Assembly: GCA_024803745.1 (NCBI GenBank)
Contig: JANJXV010000100.1
Coordinates: 1,674,001-1,738,000, forward strand
DNA length: 64,000 nt
Source: Megascapheus bottae
Lineage: Eukaryota; Chordata; Mammalia; Rodentia; Geomyidae
Direction: 5' to 3'
The notes below the pieces were generated by a model. It saw only the letters and a program-made list of their open reading frames with translations. It did not search any database and was not told where the DNA came from. Shown here piece by piece: positions 12,147 to 23,155 of the stretch (positions are counted from its first letter, which is position 1; each line of letters starts with the position of its first letter). The translations under genes and the position numbers were made by a program.

Positions 12147-13148
12147 CTACAATATTCTTGGTTGGTAGTTATTTGATTTAAGGGCATGACATATATGCTT
12201 CCAGTCACTTCGTGCTTGCATGGTCTCTGCTGAGAAATCTGGGGTTATTCTGATTGGTTTGCCTTTATAGGTTACTGATCCCTTTTCCCTGGCTGCCTTT
12301 AGGATCTTTCTTTCGTTTCTATTGATCCAGTTCGGATCACAATGTGGCGGTGGGATGTTCTTTTCTGGTCAGGTCTGTTTGGGGTTCTAAAAGCTTTTTG
12401 TATCTGGATGGGCCTGCCCTTCTGGATATTTTTGAAATTCTCTGAGATGATTCCCTGAAGTATATTTCCAATACCATTGACCTCTTTCTCCACGCCCTCC
12501 TCAATACCAACTAGCCTTAAATTAGGCTTCCTAATTGTATCTTGGACCTCCTGAAGCGACCTGTCATATTTCTTGATTTGTATTGACTCATTTTCTGTTC
12601 GTTGTGTATAATACCTAAATTATCTTCAGCCCCGGAAATCCTCTCCTCTGCATTGTCTAACCTGCTATCAAAGCTATCTACTTTATTTTTCATCTCCCTT
12701 GCTTCTAATTGCTTACTTTTGATGCCTTGCATCTCTTGTTTTAGATCATGTATGTATTTCTTTATCTCCTTGATTTCCTTTTGAGTGCTTAGCTCAGTAG
12801 CTTTATTTTCTTTGGACATTTGCTGGAGTTTGGTCACGTTTTTACTTGCGAATTCTATGAATTCATCCATCTTTCTTTGAAAAACCTTTGTTATTGCCTC
12901 CTTTATGGCTCCTTCTCTTTCATTATCACCTTGTTTTTGCTTTCCTCTTGTTCAGCTATGGCTTCCTCCATTATCTCTTTCTTTATATTTTCACATTTTC
13001 CATTAATGATGTTTATCAATTGCATTTGTGTGGCACTTGGAAGACTCTCCTCTAGGTGTGCCAGTGACTGTTGCATTGTCTGTTTACATTGGGTGGGGGA
13101 TGTTGTTTCTTGATTTGACATTTTTCTTGAGTTTCTTGTTCTGCCCAT
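12147..13148 (-). pseudogene. L1 ORF1 (copy 2), disrupted
   Basis: RNA-binding nucleocapsid-like L1 protein of about 334 codons. It starts MGRTRNSRKMSNQETTSPTQ, has a long charged coiled coil (residues ~40-170), an RRM-like core and the C-terminal domain. The frame breaks near 12,900 (KEKEP), near 12,560 after MTGRFRRSKIQ, and near 12,300 (KERS then stop). Copies 2 and 3 share the variants near 12,300, 12,395 and 12,430, so their ORF1 ends descend from one recent parent. Confidence 0.88.
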
Positions 13149-13707
13149 TTGAAAATGGGAGCAAGATTACTACTAAATACGATTATAGTTTTTCAGATAT
13201 AACCAACCTAGACCTCTGTAGCTGGCAGACACTAGATGTTCACAAGTTTTGATTGGTATTATCACTCATTCTTTTTGTGCACTTACAGACCAGTCTAATA
13301 CAACCACTGATAAGCGATTTATACCCAAAACAATAAGCCCCTCAATCCAATCTCTATTGTCTTTAAGTCCCTCTGAGCCTAGAGAATAATTAACCACCTA
13401 CATATACAATATTGCTCAACAGCCATCAAGTGTAGATCCGTGCAGTATAAGGGTTGAAAGATGAGCAGAGGTCCAGAGATAGAAAAAAAGAATGAGAGAG
13501 GTCAGGGGAGGTACAAGAGGATGAACGTAGGAGTGTAAGAATATTGTAGTCATGAAGAAAATGTATAGCATAAGGATAACTGAGGTAAGTTGGTAAGTAG
13601 GTAGCATATTTGAGTACAAAGTTTGTAAAGTATTAGAATAAAACTTATGTGTTGCTGCACGACTAGCTCTTAGGCCAACCAGGGGCTGCACAGTGGACCA
13701 TGGGATG
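13149..13707 (-). other. L1 5' leader/5'UTR (copy 2)
   Basis: Same 0.56-kb sequence as before the other ORF1 copies. It includes the stretch (from about 13,411) that was copied into ORF2 of copies 2-4. Confidence 0.6.
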
Positions 13708-15075
13708 GATCTGTTTTTCTTGTCTACGTTGAGGGAAAGGGGTATTTCACAAGATGCAGAAGCGAAGATTTCAGAAGCCAATGCTGTGAGTGAATTAGCT
13801 CGTAAACAGCATTTTTATGTTCTTTTATCTTTCTGCCAGTCTTGGGGCTGGGATTCAGGGCCTGAGCACTGTCCTCGGGTTTTCTCAAGTCTAGCCCTCT
13901 GCCACTTGAGCCACAGTGATACATCTAGATTTCTATCTTTGTGATACTGAGCAATCAAACCCAGATCTTCATGGGTGCTAGGCAAGCACTCTACCACTAT
14001 GCCAAACTCTCAACCCTGACATAGTAATTATAAAGTCATCATCATCATATCAAAATATCCTTTCTCCTACAAAGAATGAACACTTATCTATGTGTGTAAT
14101 GCTTTTTTTTAAATTTCACTAATTCTTCTGTGTTTTTCCCTCTTGCATTTTTTACACATGACAGCAAAGCTAATCATCAGGAAAAAATTGATTAGGATAC
14201 AGAAACCTAATAATATCCTAGTAGATTGACGTCAAAAATATGTGCAAGATGCCCTGTGTGTTTGACCTAGTGGTAGAGTCCTTGGCTACCACGCAAAAAG
14301 ACTCAGGTTTGATTCCTCATTACCACATACATAGAAAACGCTGCAAGTTTTGCTGTGGCTCGGTGGGACAGCTAAAGCCTAAAGAAAGCCCAAGAACAAT
14401 GTTCACACTCTGAGGTCAAGTCCCAAGACTAGCAAAAACAAAAACAATTCGACAAGGGGCAAAATGCAGGCAGAGAAGGCACTGTGAAGCAAATGTTTTG
14501 TAAAGGATGAGGGCAATATTGACCCTTAAGTTTGGATCTTACCTAAGAAAGGCTCCTTGAGCCTGAGACCAGACTGGTAGTTGGGCCTAGTGGAAGACAT
14601 TGGGAATGGACAAATAAGGTGTGCTGTTTACTACATCCACATGTATACTGTGAGATTGGAGGAGAGATTCAGCCTCCAGTATGTCTTTGGTGAGGTCTTC
14701 TGTGAGCAAGGATCTTTGGTCATTGGGCCCTGAAAGGTGACGCTGCCTCCCTCACAATGGAACAGAATATGGAACCTGGTAACCAAGCCACTGTAACTAA
14801 CAACCAGCTCAAGCCAGCTCACTTGGCCTGTGGCTCATGAGGAAGAAAGATGTTGCTGTGCTGTTGCCAAAGGTCAGGAAACTCGAGTCTCAGGCATGGA
14901 AGTTGTGGATGTCTTACTTGAAGATGTACGTGCTAGATCATTGTCGAGCTACCAATCCAGTATAACAGGCCTTTCTCTAAGAAGAAGGCCAGGAAATCCA
15001 GGGCAACCAGATGAGGTAAATTTCTAAGAAGAAATGTATTTGACCCCATCATCCTCCCCAGACACTACAACTTTC
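13708..15075. repeat. X segment, unit 2
   Basis: 1.37-kb copy of X with its reverse SINE (about 13,825-14,015) and forward ID-like SINE (about 14,240-14,450). A small open frame at 14,830-15,027 ends beside a GT at the same place as in the other X copies. It is bounded on the right by the T-rich start of the next L1 3'UTR. Confidence 0.86.
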
Positions 15076-15490
15076 TTTTTTTTTCATTTTTTTATTGTAA
15101 TTAGTGAAAGGGTTACATGATATTTGCCAGGTAGAAGGTGCATTAATTCAAATACATTGATACCCTTTCACATGTCTTGGTACCCATTTCCCTCCAACCC
15201 CACACCCCCCACCCGTCTTGGTTTTCCCCCCTTCCCTATCAAATTTCAAATATCCAAATACAAATAAATTCAATATATCAGATAACAAAGTGAGATACTA
15301 TACCAATATGGGATAACCAAGGGACAGCAAAGGAGATGAGAGACAACATAGTATATTAAGGACAACAATCATTCATTATATGGCTTTTGTTTCAATATCC
15401 TGGAGGTCCTTTCAATTAGCTTCACATTATATGGCCTTATATATGGCCTTTTGCTCTATTGCAAATCTCTGCTAGTAGAGCCCAAGGTTT

Positions 15491-18400
15491 CTACTGATTA
15501 TGACTAATGAGGGAAACCACTGAGCCTAAGTTCCTTTGAGTCTGGCTTACTTAACTAAATATGATTTTTTCTAAGTCTTGCCATATCCTAACAAATGGGG
15601 CGATGTCATTCTTTTTGACAGCAGCATAGAATTCCATTGTGTACAAATACCACAACTTGTTGATCCACTCATCAACTGAGGGACATCTGGGTTGGTTCCA
15701 TATCTTTGCTATGGTGAATAGTGCTGCAATGAACATTGTTGTACTAGTGGGTTTAGTATGCCCTTGTTTCTGGATTGTTGGGTAAACGCCAAGTAGTGGT
15801 ATTGCTGGGTCATAGGGGAGTTCTATGTTTAGCCTTTTGAGGCACTGCCACACTGCTTTCCATAGTGGTTGAACGAGTTTGCACTCCCACCAACAGTGTA
15901 GTAGTGATCCCTCCTGGCCACATCCCCTCCAGCATCTGTGGTCATTCGCTTTCCTGATCCTGGCCATTCTAACTGGAGTGAGGTGGAATCTTAGAGTTCT
16001 TTTGATATGCAATTCTTTTATGACCAGAGATGTTGAGCATTTCTTCATGTGTCTATATGCCATTTTTGTTTCTTCTTCAGAGAAGACTCTCTTTAAGTCT
16101 TTGGGCCATTTTTAATGGGATGGGTGTTACTTTGGAGATTAGTTTTGGAGTGATTCAATTTTTTGAGTTGTTGATATATTTTAGATATGAGGCCTTTGTC
16201 CGTTGTTTGGTTGGTGAAGATTTTCTCCCACTCTGTAGGCTTCTTGATTAGTTTACTAGCTATATCCGTTGCCATACAAAAGCTCTGCAGTTTAATGCAG
16301 TCCCACTTATCCAGCCTTTCTCTGATTTGTTGTGATTCTTGGTCCTTATTAAGAAAGTTTCGACCTGTGCCAATGAGGCCTAGTGTATCTCCTATTCCTT
16401 CCTGTAAACTTTTCAGTGTGTCAGCTTTTACCTCCAGGTCTTTGATCCATTTGGAGTTAATTCTAGTGCAAGGTGACAAAGAAGGATCCAACTTTAGTTT
16501 TCTGCTGGTGCTTAACCAGTTCTGCCAGCACAACTTGTTGAAGAGGCTATCTTTCTTCCATTCTATTTTTTGGCTCCCTTTTCAAAGATTAGGTGGCCAT
16601 AGGTCTGTGGTTTAATATCTGGGTCCGCAGTTCTATTCCATTGGACTTCAGGCCTGTTCTTGTGCCAGTACCAAGCTGTTTTGAGAATTATAGCTCTGTA
16701 ATAGAGTCTAAAGTTTGGAATTGAAATACCTCCAGCGCTGTTCTTTCTGCTAAGAAGTGTTTTTGCTTACGGGGTCTTTTATTATTGCATATGAAATTTT
16801 GAATTGCCTCTTGTATTTCTTTAAAGAATGACATTGGGATGTTGATGGGTATTGCATTGAATTTGTAGATAGCCCTTGGCAAGAATGTCATTTTCACAAT
16901 GTTGATTCTTCCAATCCAGGAGCATGGGAGTTTTTTCCATTTCCTTAGTTCTGCTTTAATTTCCTTTTTTAGGGTTTTAAAGTTTTCATCTAAATGGTCC
17001 TTTACATTCTTAGTTAAGCTAATTCCTAGGTACTTTATTTTCTTTGAGGCTATTGTGAAAGGAGTTTCTTCCCTGATTATTGCCTCGTTCCTCTCACTAT
17101 TGGCGTAAAGGAAGGCAGTTGATTTGTGAGGGTTGATTTTATGGCCTGCTACCCTTCCAAAGCTTTGAATCAGCTCAAGGAGCTTGGGAGTAGAGTCTAT
17201 AGGATTCTTTAAATACAGAATCATGTCATCTGCAAAGAGGGATAGTTTTATTTCCTCTTTCCCTACTTGGATCCCCTTTATGCTTGCTTCTTGCCTTATT
17301 GCACTGCCTAGGAAATTTAGTACTATGTTAGAAAGGAGTGGAGAGAGTGGGCATCCTTGTCTCATTCCTGATTTTAGAGTAAATGGCTTTAGATTTTCAC
17401 CATTAAGTATAATACTGGCAGTGGGTTTCTCATACACAGCCTTTATTACATTGAGAAATGTTCCATGGAGTCCTAGTTTCTCCACATCTTTTAACATAAA
17501 GGGGTTTTGGATCTTGTCAAATGCCTTTTCCGCATCTATTGAGACAATCATGTGATTTTTGTCCTTGCTCCTGTTGATGTGTTGAATTATATTAATTGAT
17601 TTGTGTATGTTGAACCAGCTTTGCCTCCCTGTGATGAATCCAGTTTGATCATAGTGTATAATTTTTTGATGACTAGTTGTAGACGGTTGCTCAACAGCCA
17701 TCAAGTGTAGATCCGTGCATTATAAGGGTTGAAAGACGAGCAGAGGTCCAGAGATAGAAAAAAAGAATGAGAGTGGTCAGGGGAGGTACAAGAGGATTAA
17801 CGTAGGAGTGCAAGAATATTGTAGTAATGAAGAAAAGGTATAGCATAAGGATAACTGATCTAAGTTGGTAAGTAGGTAGCATATTTGAGTATTCTTGGTT
17901 GGTAGTTATTTGATTTAAGGGCATGACATATATGCTTCCAGTATTTTGTTGAGAAGTTTTGCATCGATGTTCCTCAAAGAAATGAGTCTATAGTTCTCTT
18001 TCTTTGATGAATCTCTGTCTGGTTTGGGGATGAGGGATATACTGGCTTCACAGAATGAGTTTGGTAAAGAACATTCATTTTCAATTTCGTTGAAGATCTT
18101 GAGGAGTATTGGTGTGAGCTCTGCTTTGAAGACCTTATAGAATTCAGCTGTGAATCCATCTGGCCCTGGGCTCTTTTTAAGTGGAAGTTGTCTAATTTCC
18201 ATTTCTATTTCAGAGCTTGAAATAGGCCTGTTGAGTTGGGTTAGCTCTTCTTGGTTCAGTGTGGGTATGTTAATATTGTCTAGGAATTCATCCATTTCTT
18301 CTAGATTCTCAAATTTGTTGGCGTAAAGGTTTGAGAAGTATTCCCTCATGATATTCTGGATCTTGGTAATTTCTGTCGTGATATTACCATTTTCATCTGC

Positions 18401-19578
18401 GATTTTGTTTATTTCGATATGCTCTCTTGTTTTTTTGGTAAGATTTGCTAAGGGCTTGTCAATTTTGTTAATTCTTTCAAAGAACCAACTCCTTGTTTTG
18501 TTGATTCTTTCTATAGGTTTTTTTATTCCAAATCATTTAATTCTGCTTTGATTTTAATAATTTGCTTTCTCCTAATGGGTTTAGGGTTGGTTTGTTGCTC
18601 TTTTTCCAGGAGGTTAAAGTGAGACATTAACTAGTTGGTTTGCCATTTTTCCAACTTGCTGTTGTAGGCACTCAGCACTATAAATTTTCCTCTGAGTACT
18701 GCCTTTGTTGTGTCCCTAAGGAGTTGATATTTGTGTGCTCCTTATTGTTAAATTTCATAAACAGTTGGATATCTGTTCTGATCTCTTCGATTACCCATTG
18801 TTTTTGATTCAACAATGTGTTGTTCAGTCTCCATGAGTTACAGGGTTTTCGTTGGTGGAGATGTGTGTTCTGCTCCAATTTGATGCCTTTATGGTCTGAG
18901 AGTGTGAATGGAATAATTTCAGTGTTTCTGAATCTGTCCAGGTTTGTTTTATGGCCTAAGATGTGGTCTATTTTGGAAAATGTTCCATGTGCTGCTGAGA
19001 ATAACATATATTGTGTTGTTACTGGGTGGAATATTCTGCAGATGTCTGTTAGATCTAGTTGATCTATATAGTTGTTCAGTTCTAAGGTTTCTCTGTTGAG
19101 TTTTTGCCTTGTTGATCTGTTCATAGGGGAGAGTGGTGTGTTAAACTCACCAACAATCACTGTATTTCGATGTATGTATGGTTTCAGTGTAAGTAAAGTT
19201 TCCTTGATGAAGTTTGGAGCTCCGGGATTGGGTGTGTAAATATTTAGGATCGTTATGTCTTCCTGGAGGAAAGATCCCTTTCGTAGTATGTAGTCACCTT
19301 CTTTGTCTTTTCTTACTAATTTTAGTTTGAAGTCTATTGTATCTGATATGAGGATGGCAACTCCAGCCTGTTTATGGGGGCAGTTAGCTTGACAGAGTTT
19401 ATTCCAACCTCTCACTTTCAAAAGATGATTGTTTTTGGGTAAGATGTGTCTCTTGAAGACAGCAGAACGATGGCTCTTGCTCTTTGATCCAACCTGACAG
19501 CCTATGCCGTTTAATTGGAGAGTTAAGTCCATTGATATTGAGAGTTAGGATTGAGAGATATTTATTAGTTCCTACCAT
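15491..19578 (-). pseudogene. L1 ORF2 (copy 3), disrupted
   Basis: The endonuclease frame is long here (18,678-19,532: KQAGVAILIS, VGEFNTPLSPM, SDHKGIKLEQ), then RT fingers ([12 protein letters not shown] near 18,165), [24 protein letters not shown] (near 17,235) and the C-terminal Cys-rich CWRGCGQEG (near 15,920). It is broken after QETHL, by the 256-bp insertion at 17,688-17,941, and by the shared base loss near 16,770. A reading-frame change near 16,100 separates the last 170 residues. Confidence 0.88.
17688..17941 (-). repeat. Chimeric L1 self-insertion in ORF2 (copy 3)
   Basis: Same insertion, same site and same internal join as in copy 2, beginning 'ggttgctcaacagccatc' and ending 'atatgcttccagt'. 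This identity by position shows that it was inherited by duplication. Confidence 0.9.
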
Positions 19579-19809
19579 TTTTAAAAGCTTTTAGTAGGGC
19601 CTGTGTCTTGACAGTTCTTGTGGTCCTTAGATGGTATGCTGTTTAGGTGCCATTTCTTTCCCTATATTGCATTTATTTTGGTTTTCTATGTATAGAGCAT
19701 CTTTGAGAATTCTCTGTAGTGTTGGTTTTGTTTCGACATATTGTTGCAGCTTTTCCCTGGAATGGAAGGTTTTTATTATTCCCTCAGTTATGAATGAGAG
19801 CTTAGCTGG

Positions 19810-20812
19810 CTACAATATTCTTGGTTGGTAGTTATTTGATTTAAGGGCATGACATATATGCTTCCAGTCACTTCGTGCTTGCATGGTCTCTGCTGAGAAA
19901 TCTGGGGTTATTCTGATTGGTTTGCCTTTATAGGTTACTGATCCCTTTTCCCTGGCTGCCTTTAGGATCTTTCTTTCGTTTCTATTGATCCAGTTCGGAT
20001 CACAATGTGGCGGTGGGATGTTCTTTTCTGGTCAGGTCTGTTTGGGGTTCTAAAAGCTTTTTGTATCTGGATGGGCCTGCCCTTCTGGATATTTTTGAAA
20101 TTCTCTGAGATGATTCCCTGAAGTATATTTCCAATACCATTGACCTCTTTCTCCACGCCCTCCTCAATACCAACTAGCCTTAAATTAGGCTTCCTAATTG
20201 TATCTTGGACCTCCTGAAGCGCTCTCTCCATTTTCCTAGATTTGGATTGACTCATTTTCTGTTCTTTCTCTATAATAACTAAATTGTCTTCAGCCCCGGA
20301 AATTCTCCCCTCTGCATTGTCTAACCTGCTATCAAAGCTATCTACTTTATTTTTCATCTCCCTTGCTTCTAATTGCTCCCTTTGATGCCTTGCATCTCTT
20401 GTTTTAGATCATGTATGGATTTTTTTATCTCCTAGATTTCCTTTTGAGTGGTTAGCTCAGTAGCTTTATTTTCTTTGGACATTTGCTGGAGTTTGGTCAC
20501 GTTTTTATTTGTGGATTCTATGAATTCATCCATCTTTCTTTGAAAAACCTTTATTATGGCCTCCTTTATGGCTTCTTCTTTTTCACTTATCACCTTGTTT
20601 ATGCTTTCCTCTTGTTCAGCTATGGCTTCCTCCATTATGTCTTTCTTTATATTTTCACATTTTCCATTAATGATGTTTATCAATTGCATTAGTGTAGCAC
20701 TTGGAAGACTCTCCTCTAGGTGTGCCAGTGACTGTTCCATTGTCTGTTTACATTGGCTGGGGGATGTTGTTTCTTGATTTGACATTTTTCTTGAGTTTCT
20801 TGTTCTTCTCAT
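19810..20812 (-). pseudogene. L1 ORF1 (copy 3), disrupted
   Basis: Starts MRRTRNSRKMSNQ and keeps the N-terminal coiled-coil part to about 20,432 (126 codons). A stop and frame change near 20,430 and a one-base loss near 20,378 separate it from the RRM-like core (KPNLRLVGIEEG, 20,190 region). The core frame ends early at 19,962 (KERS), a lesion shared with copy 2. Confidence 0.87.
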
Positions 20813-21371
20813 TTGAAAATGGGAGCAAGATTACTACTAAATACGATTATAGTTTTTCAGATATAACCAACCTAGACCTTTGTAGCTGGCAGATACTAGA
20901 TGTTCACAAGTTTTGATTGGTATTATCACTCTTTCTTTTTGTGCACTTACAGACGAGTCTAATACAATCACTGATAAGTGATTTATACCCAAAACAATAA
21001 GCCTCTCAATCCAATCTCTATTGTCTTTAAGTCCCTCTGAGCCTAGAGAATAATTAACCACCTACATATACAATATTGCTCAACAGCCATCAAGTGTAGA
21101 TCCGTGCAGTATAAGGGTTGAAAGACGAGCAGAGTTCCAGAGATAGAAAAAAAGAATGAGAGAGGTCAGGGGAGGTACAAGAGGATTAACATAGGAGTGT
21201 AGGAATATTGTAGTAATGAAGAAAAGATATAGCATAAGGATAACTGAGGTAAGTTGGTAAGTAGGTAGCATATTTGAGTACAAAGTTTGAAAAGTATTAG
21301 AATAAAACTTATGTGTTGCTGCACGACTAGCTCTTAGCCCAACCAGGGGCTGCACAGTGGACCATGGGATG
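20813..21371 (-). other. L1 5' leader/5'UTR (copy 3)
   Basis: Same 0.56-kb leader as in the other copies, ending at the X boundary. Confidence 0.6.
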
Positions 21372-22740
21372 GATCTGTTTTTCTTGTCTACGTTGAGGAA
21401 AAGGGGTATTTCACAAGATGCAGAAGCAAAGATTTCAGAAGCCAATGCTGTGAGTGAATTAGCTCGTAAACATCATTTTTATTTTCTTTTATCTTTCTGC
21501 CAGTCTTGTGGTGGGATTCAGGGCCTGAGCACTGTCCTCGGGTTTTCTCAAGTCTAGCCCTCTGCCACTTGAGCCACAGTGCCACATCTAGATTTTCTAT
21601 CTATGTGATACTGAGCAATCAAACCCAGATCTTCATGGGTGCTAGGCAAGCACTCTACCACTATGCCAAACTCTCAACCCTGACATAGTAATTATAAAGT
21701 CATCATCATCATATCAAAATATCCTTTCTCCTACAAAGAATGAACACTTATCTCTGTGTGTAATGCTTTTTTTTAAATTTCACTAATTCTTCTGAGTTTT
21801 TCCCTCTTGCATTTTTTACACATGACAGCAAAGCTAATCATCAAGAAAAAATTGATTAGGATACAGAAACCTAATAATATCCTAGTAGATTGACGTCAAA
21901 AATATGTGCAAGGTGCCCTGTGTGTTTGACCTAGTGGTAGAATCCTTGGCTACCACGCAAAAAGACTCAGGTTTGATTCCTCATTACCACATACATAGAA
22001 AACGCTGCAAGTGGTGCTGTGGCTCGGTGGGACAGCTAAAGCCTAAAGAAAGCCCAAGAACAATGTTCACACTCTGAGGTCAAGTCCCAAGACTAGCAAA
22101 AACAAAAAGAAATTCGACAAGGGGCAAAATGCAGGCAGAGAAGGCACTGTGAAGCAAATGTTTTGTAAAGGATGAGGGCAATATTGACCCTTAAGTTTGG
22201 ATCTTACCTAAGAAAGGCTCCTTGAGCCTGAGACCAGACTGGTAGTTGGGCCTAGTGGAAGATATTGGGAATGAACAAATAAGGTGTGCTGTTTACTACA
22301 TCCACATGTATATTGTGAGGTTGGAGGAGAGATTCAGCCTCCAGTATGTCTTTGGTGAGGTCTTCTGTGAGCAAGGATCTTTGGTCATTGGGCCCTGAAA
22401 GGTGACGCTGCCTCCCTCACAATGGAACAGAATATGGAACCCTGGTAACCAAGCCACTGTAACTAACAGCCAGCTCAAGCCAGCTCACTTGGCCTGTGGC
22501 TCAGGAGGAAGAAAGATGTTGCTGTGCTGTTGCCAAAGGTCAGGAAACTCGAGTCTCAGGCATGGAAGTTGTGGATGTCTTACTCTAAGATGTACATGCT
22601 AGATCTTTGCCAAGCCACAAATCCAGTATAACAGGCCTTTCTCTAAGAAGAAGGCCAGGAAATCCAGGTCAACCAGATGAGGTAAATTTCTAAGAAGAAA
22701 TGTATTTGCCCCCATCATCCTCCCCACACACTACAACTTT
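21372..22740. repeat. X segment, unit 3
   Basis: 1.37-kb copy of X with the same two SINEs in the same places. The small open frame near 22,500-22,690 is interrupted by a one-base change (CTCTAAG) near 22,584. Confidence 0.86.
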
Positions 22741-23155
22741 CTTTTTTTTTCATTTTTTTATTGTAATTAGTAAAAGGGTTATATGATATTTGCCAGGTAG
22801 AAGGTGCATTAATTCACAAACATTGATACCATTAACATGTCTTGGTACCCATTTCCCTCCAACCCCACACCCCCCACCCGTCTGGGTTTTCCCCCCTTCC
22901 TTATCAAATTTCAAATATCCAAATACAAATAAATTCAATATATCAGATAACAAAGTGAGATACTATACCAATATAGGATAACCAAGGGACAGCAAAGGAG
23001 ATGAGAGACAACATAGTACATTAAGGACAACAATTATTCATTATATGGCTTTTGTTTCAATATCCTTGAGGTCCTTCCAATTAGCTTCACATTATATGGC
23101 CTTATATATGGCCTTTTGCTCTATTGCAAATCTCTGCTAGTAGAGCCCAAGGTTT

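Larger units (their letters stand above)
7435..13707 (-). mobile_element. L1 copy 2, full-length structure, defective
   Basis: 3'UTR about 7435-7845 (starts as a T-rich run, the complement of the A-tail), ORF2 7846-11916, intergenic spacer, ORF1 12,147-13,148, then 5' leader to 13,707. It shares with the other copies the two ORF2 frameshifts, and with copies 3 and 4 the 256-bp internal insertion. Its own lesion is a 12-base deletion near 9,660. Confidence 0.92.
15076..21371 (-). mobile_element. L1 copy 3, full-length structure, defective
   Basis: 3'UTR to 15,490, ORF2 15,491-19,578, ORF1 19,810-20,812, leader to 21,371. Closest to copy 2 in the ORF1/ORF2 junction region. It keeps the 12 bases near 17,312 that copy 2 lost. 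Carries the shared frameshifts and the internal insertion. Confidence 0.92.
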
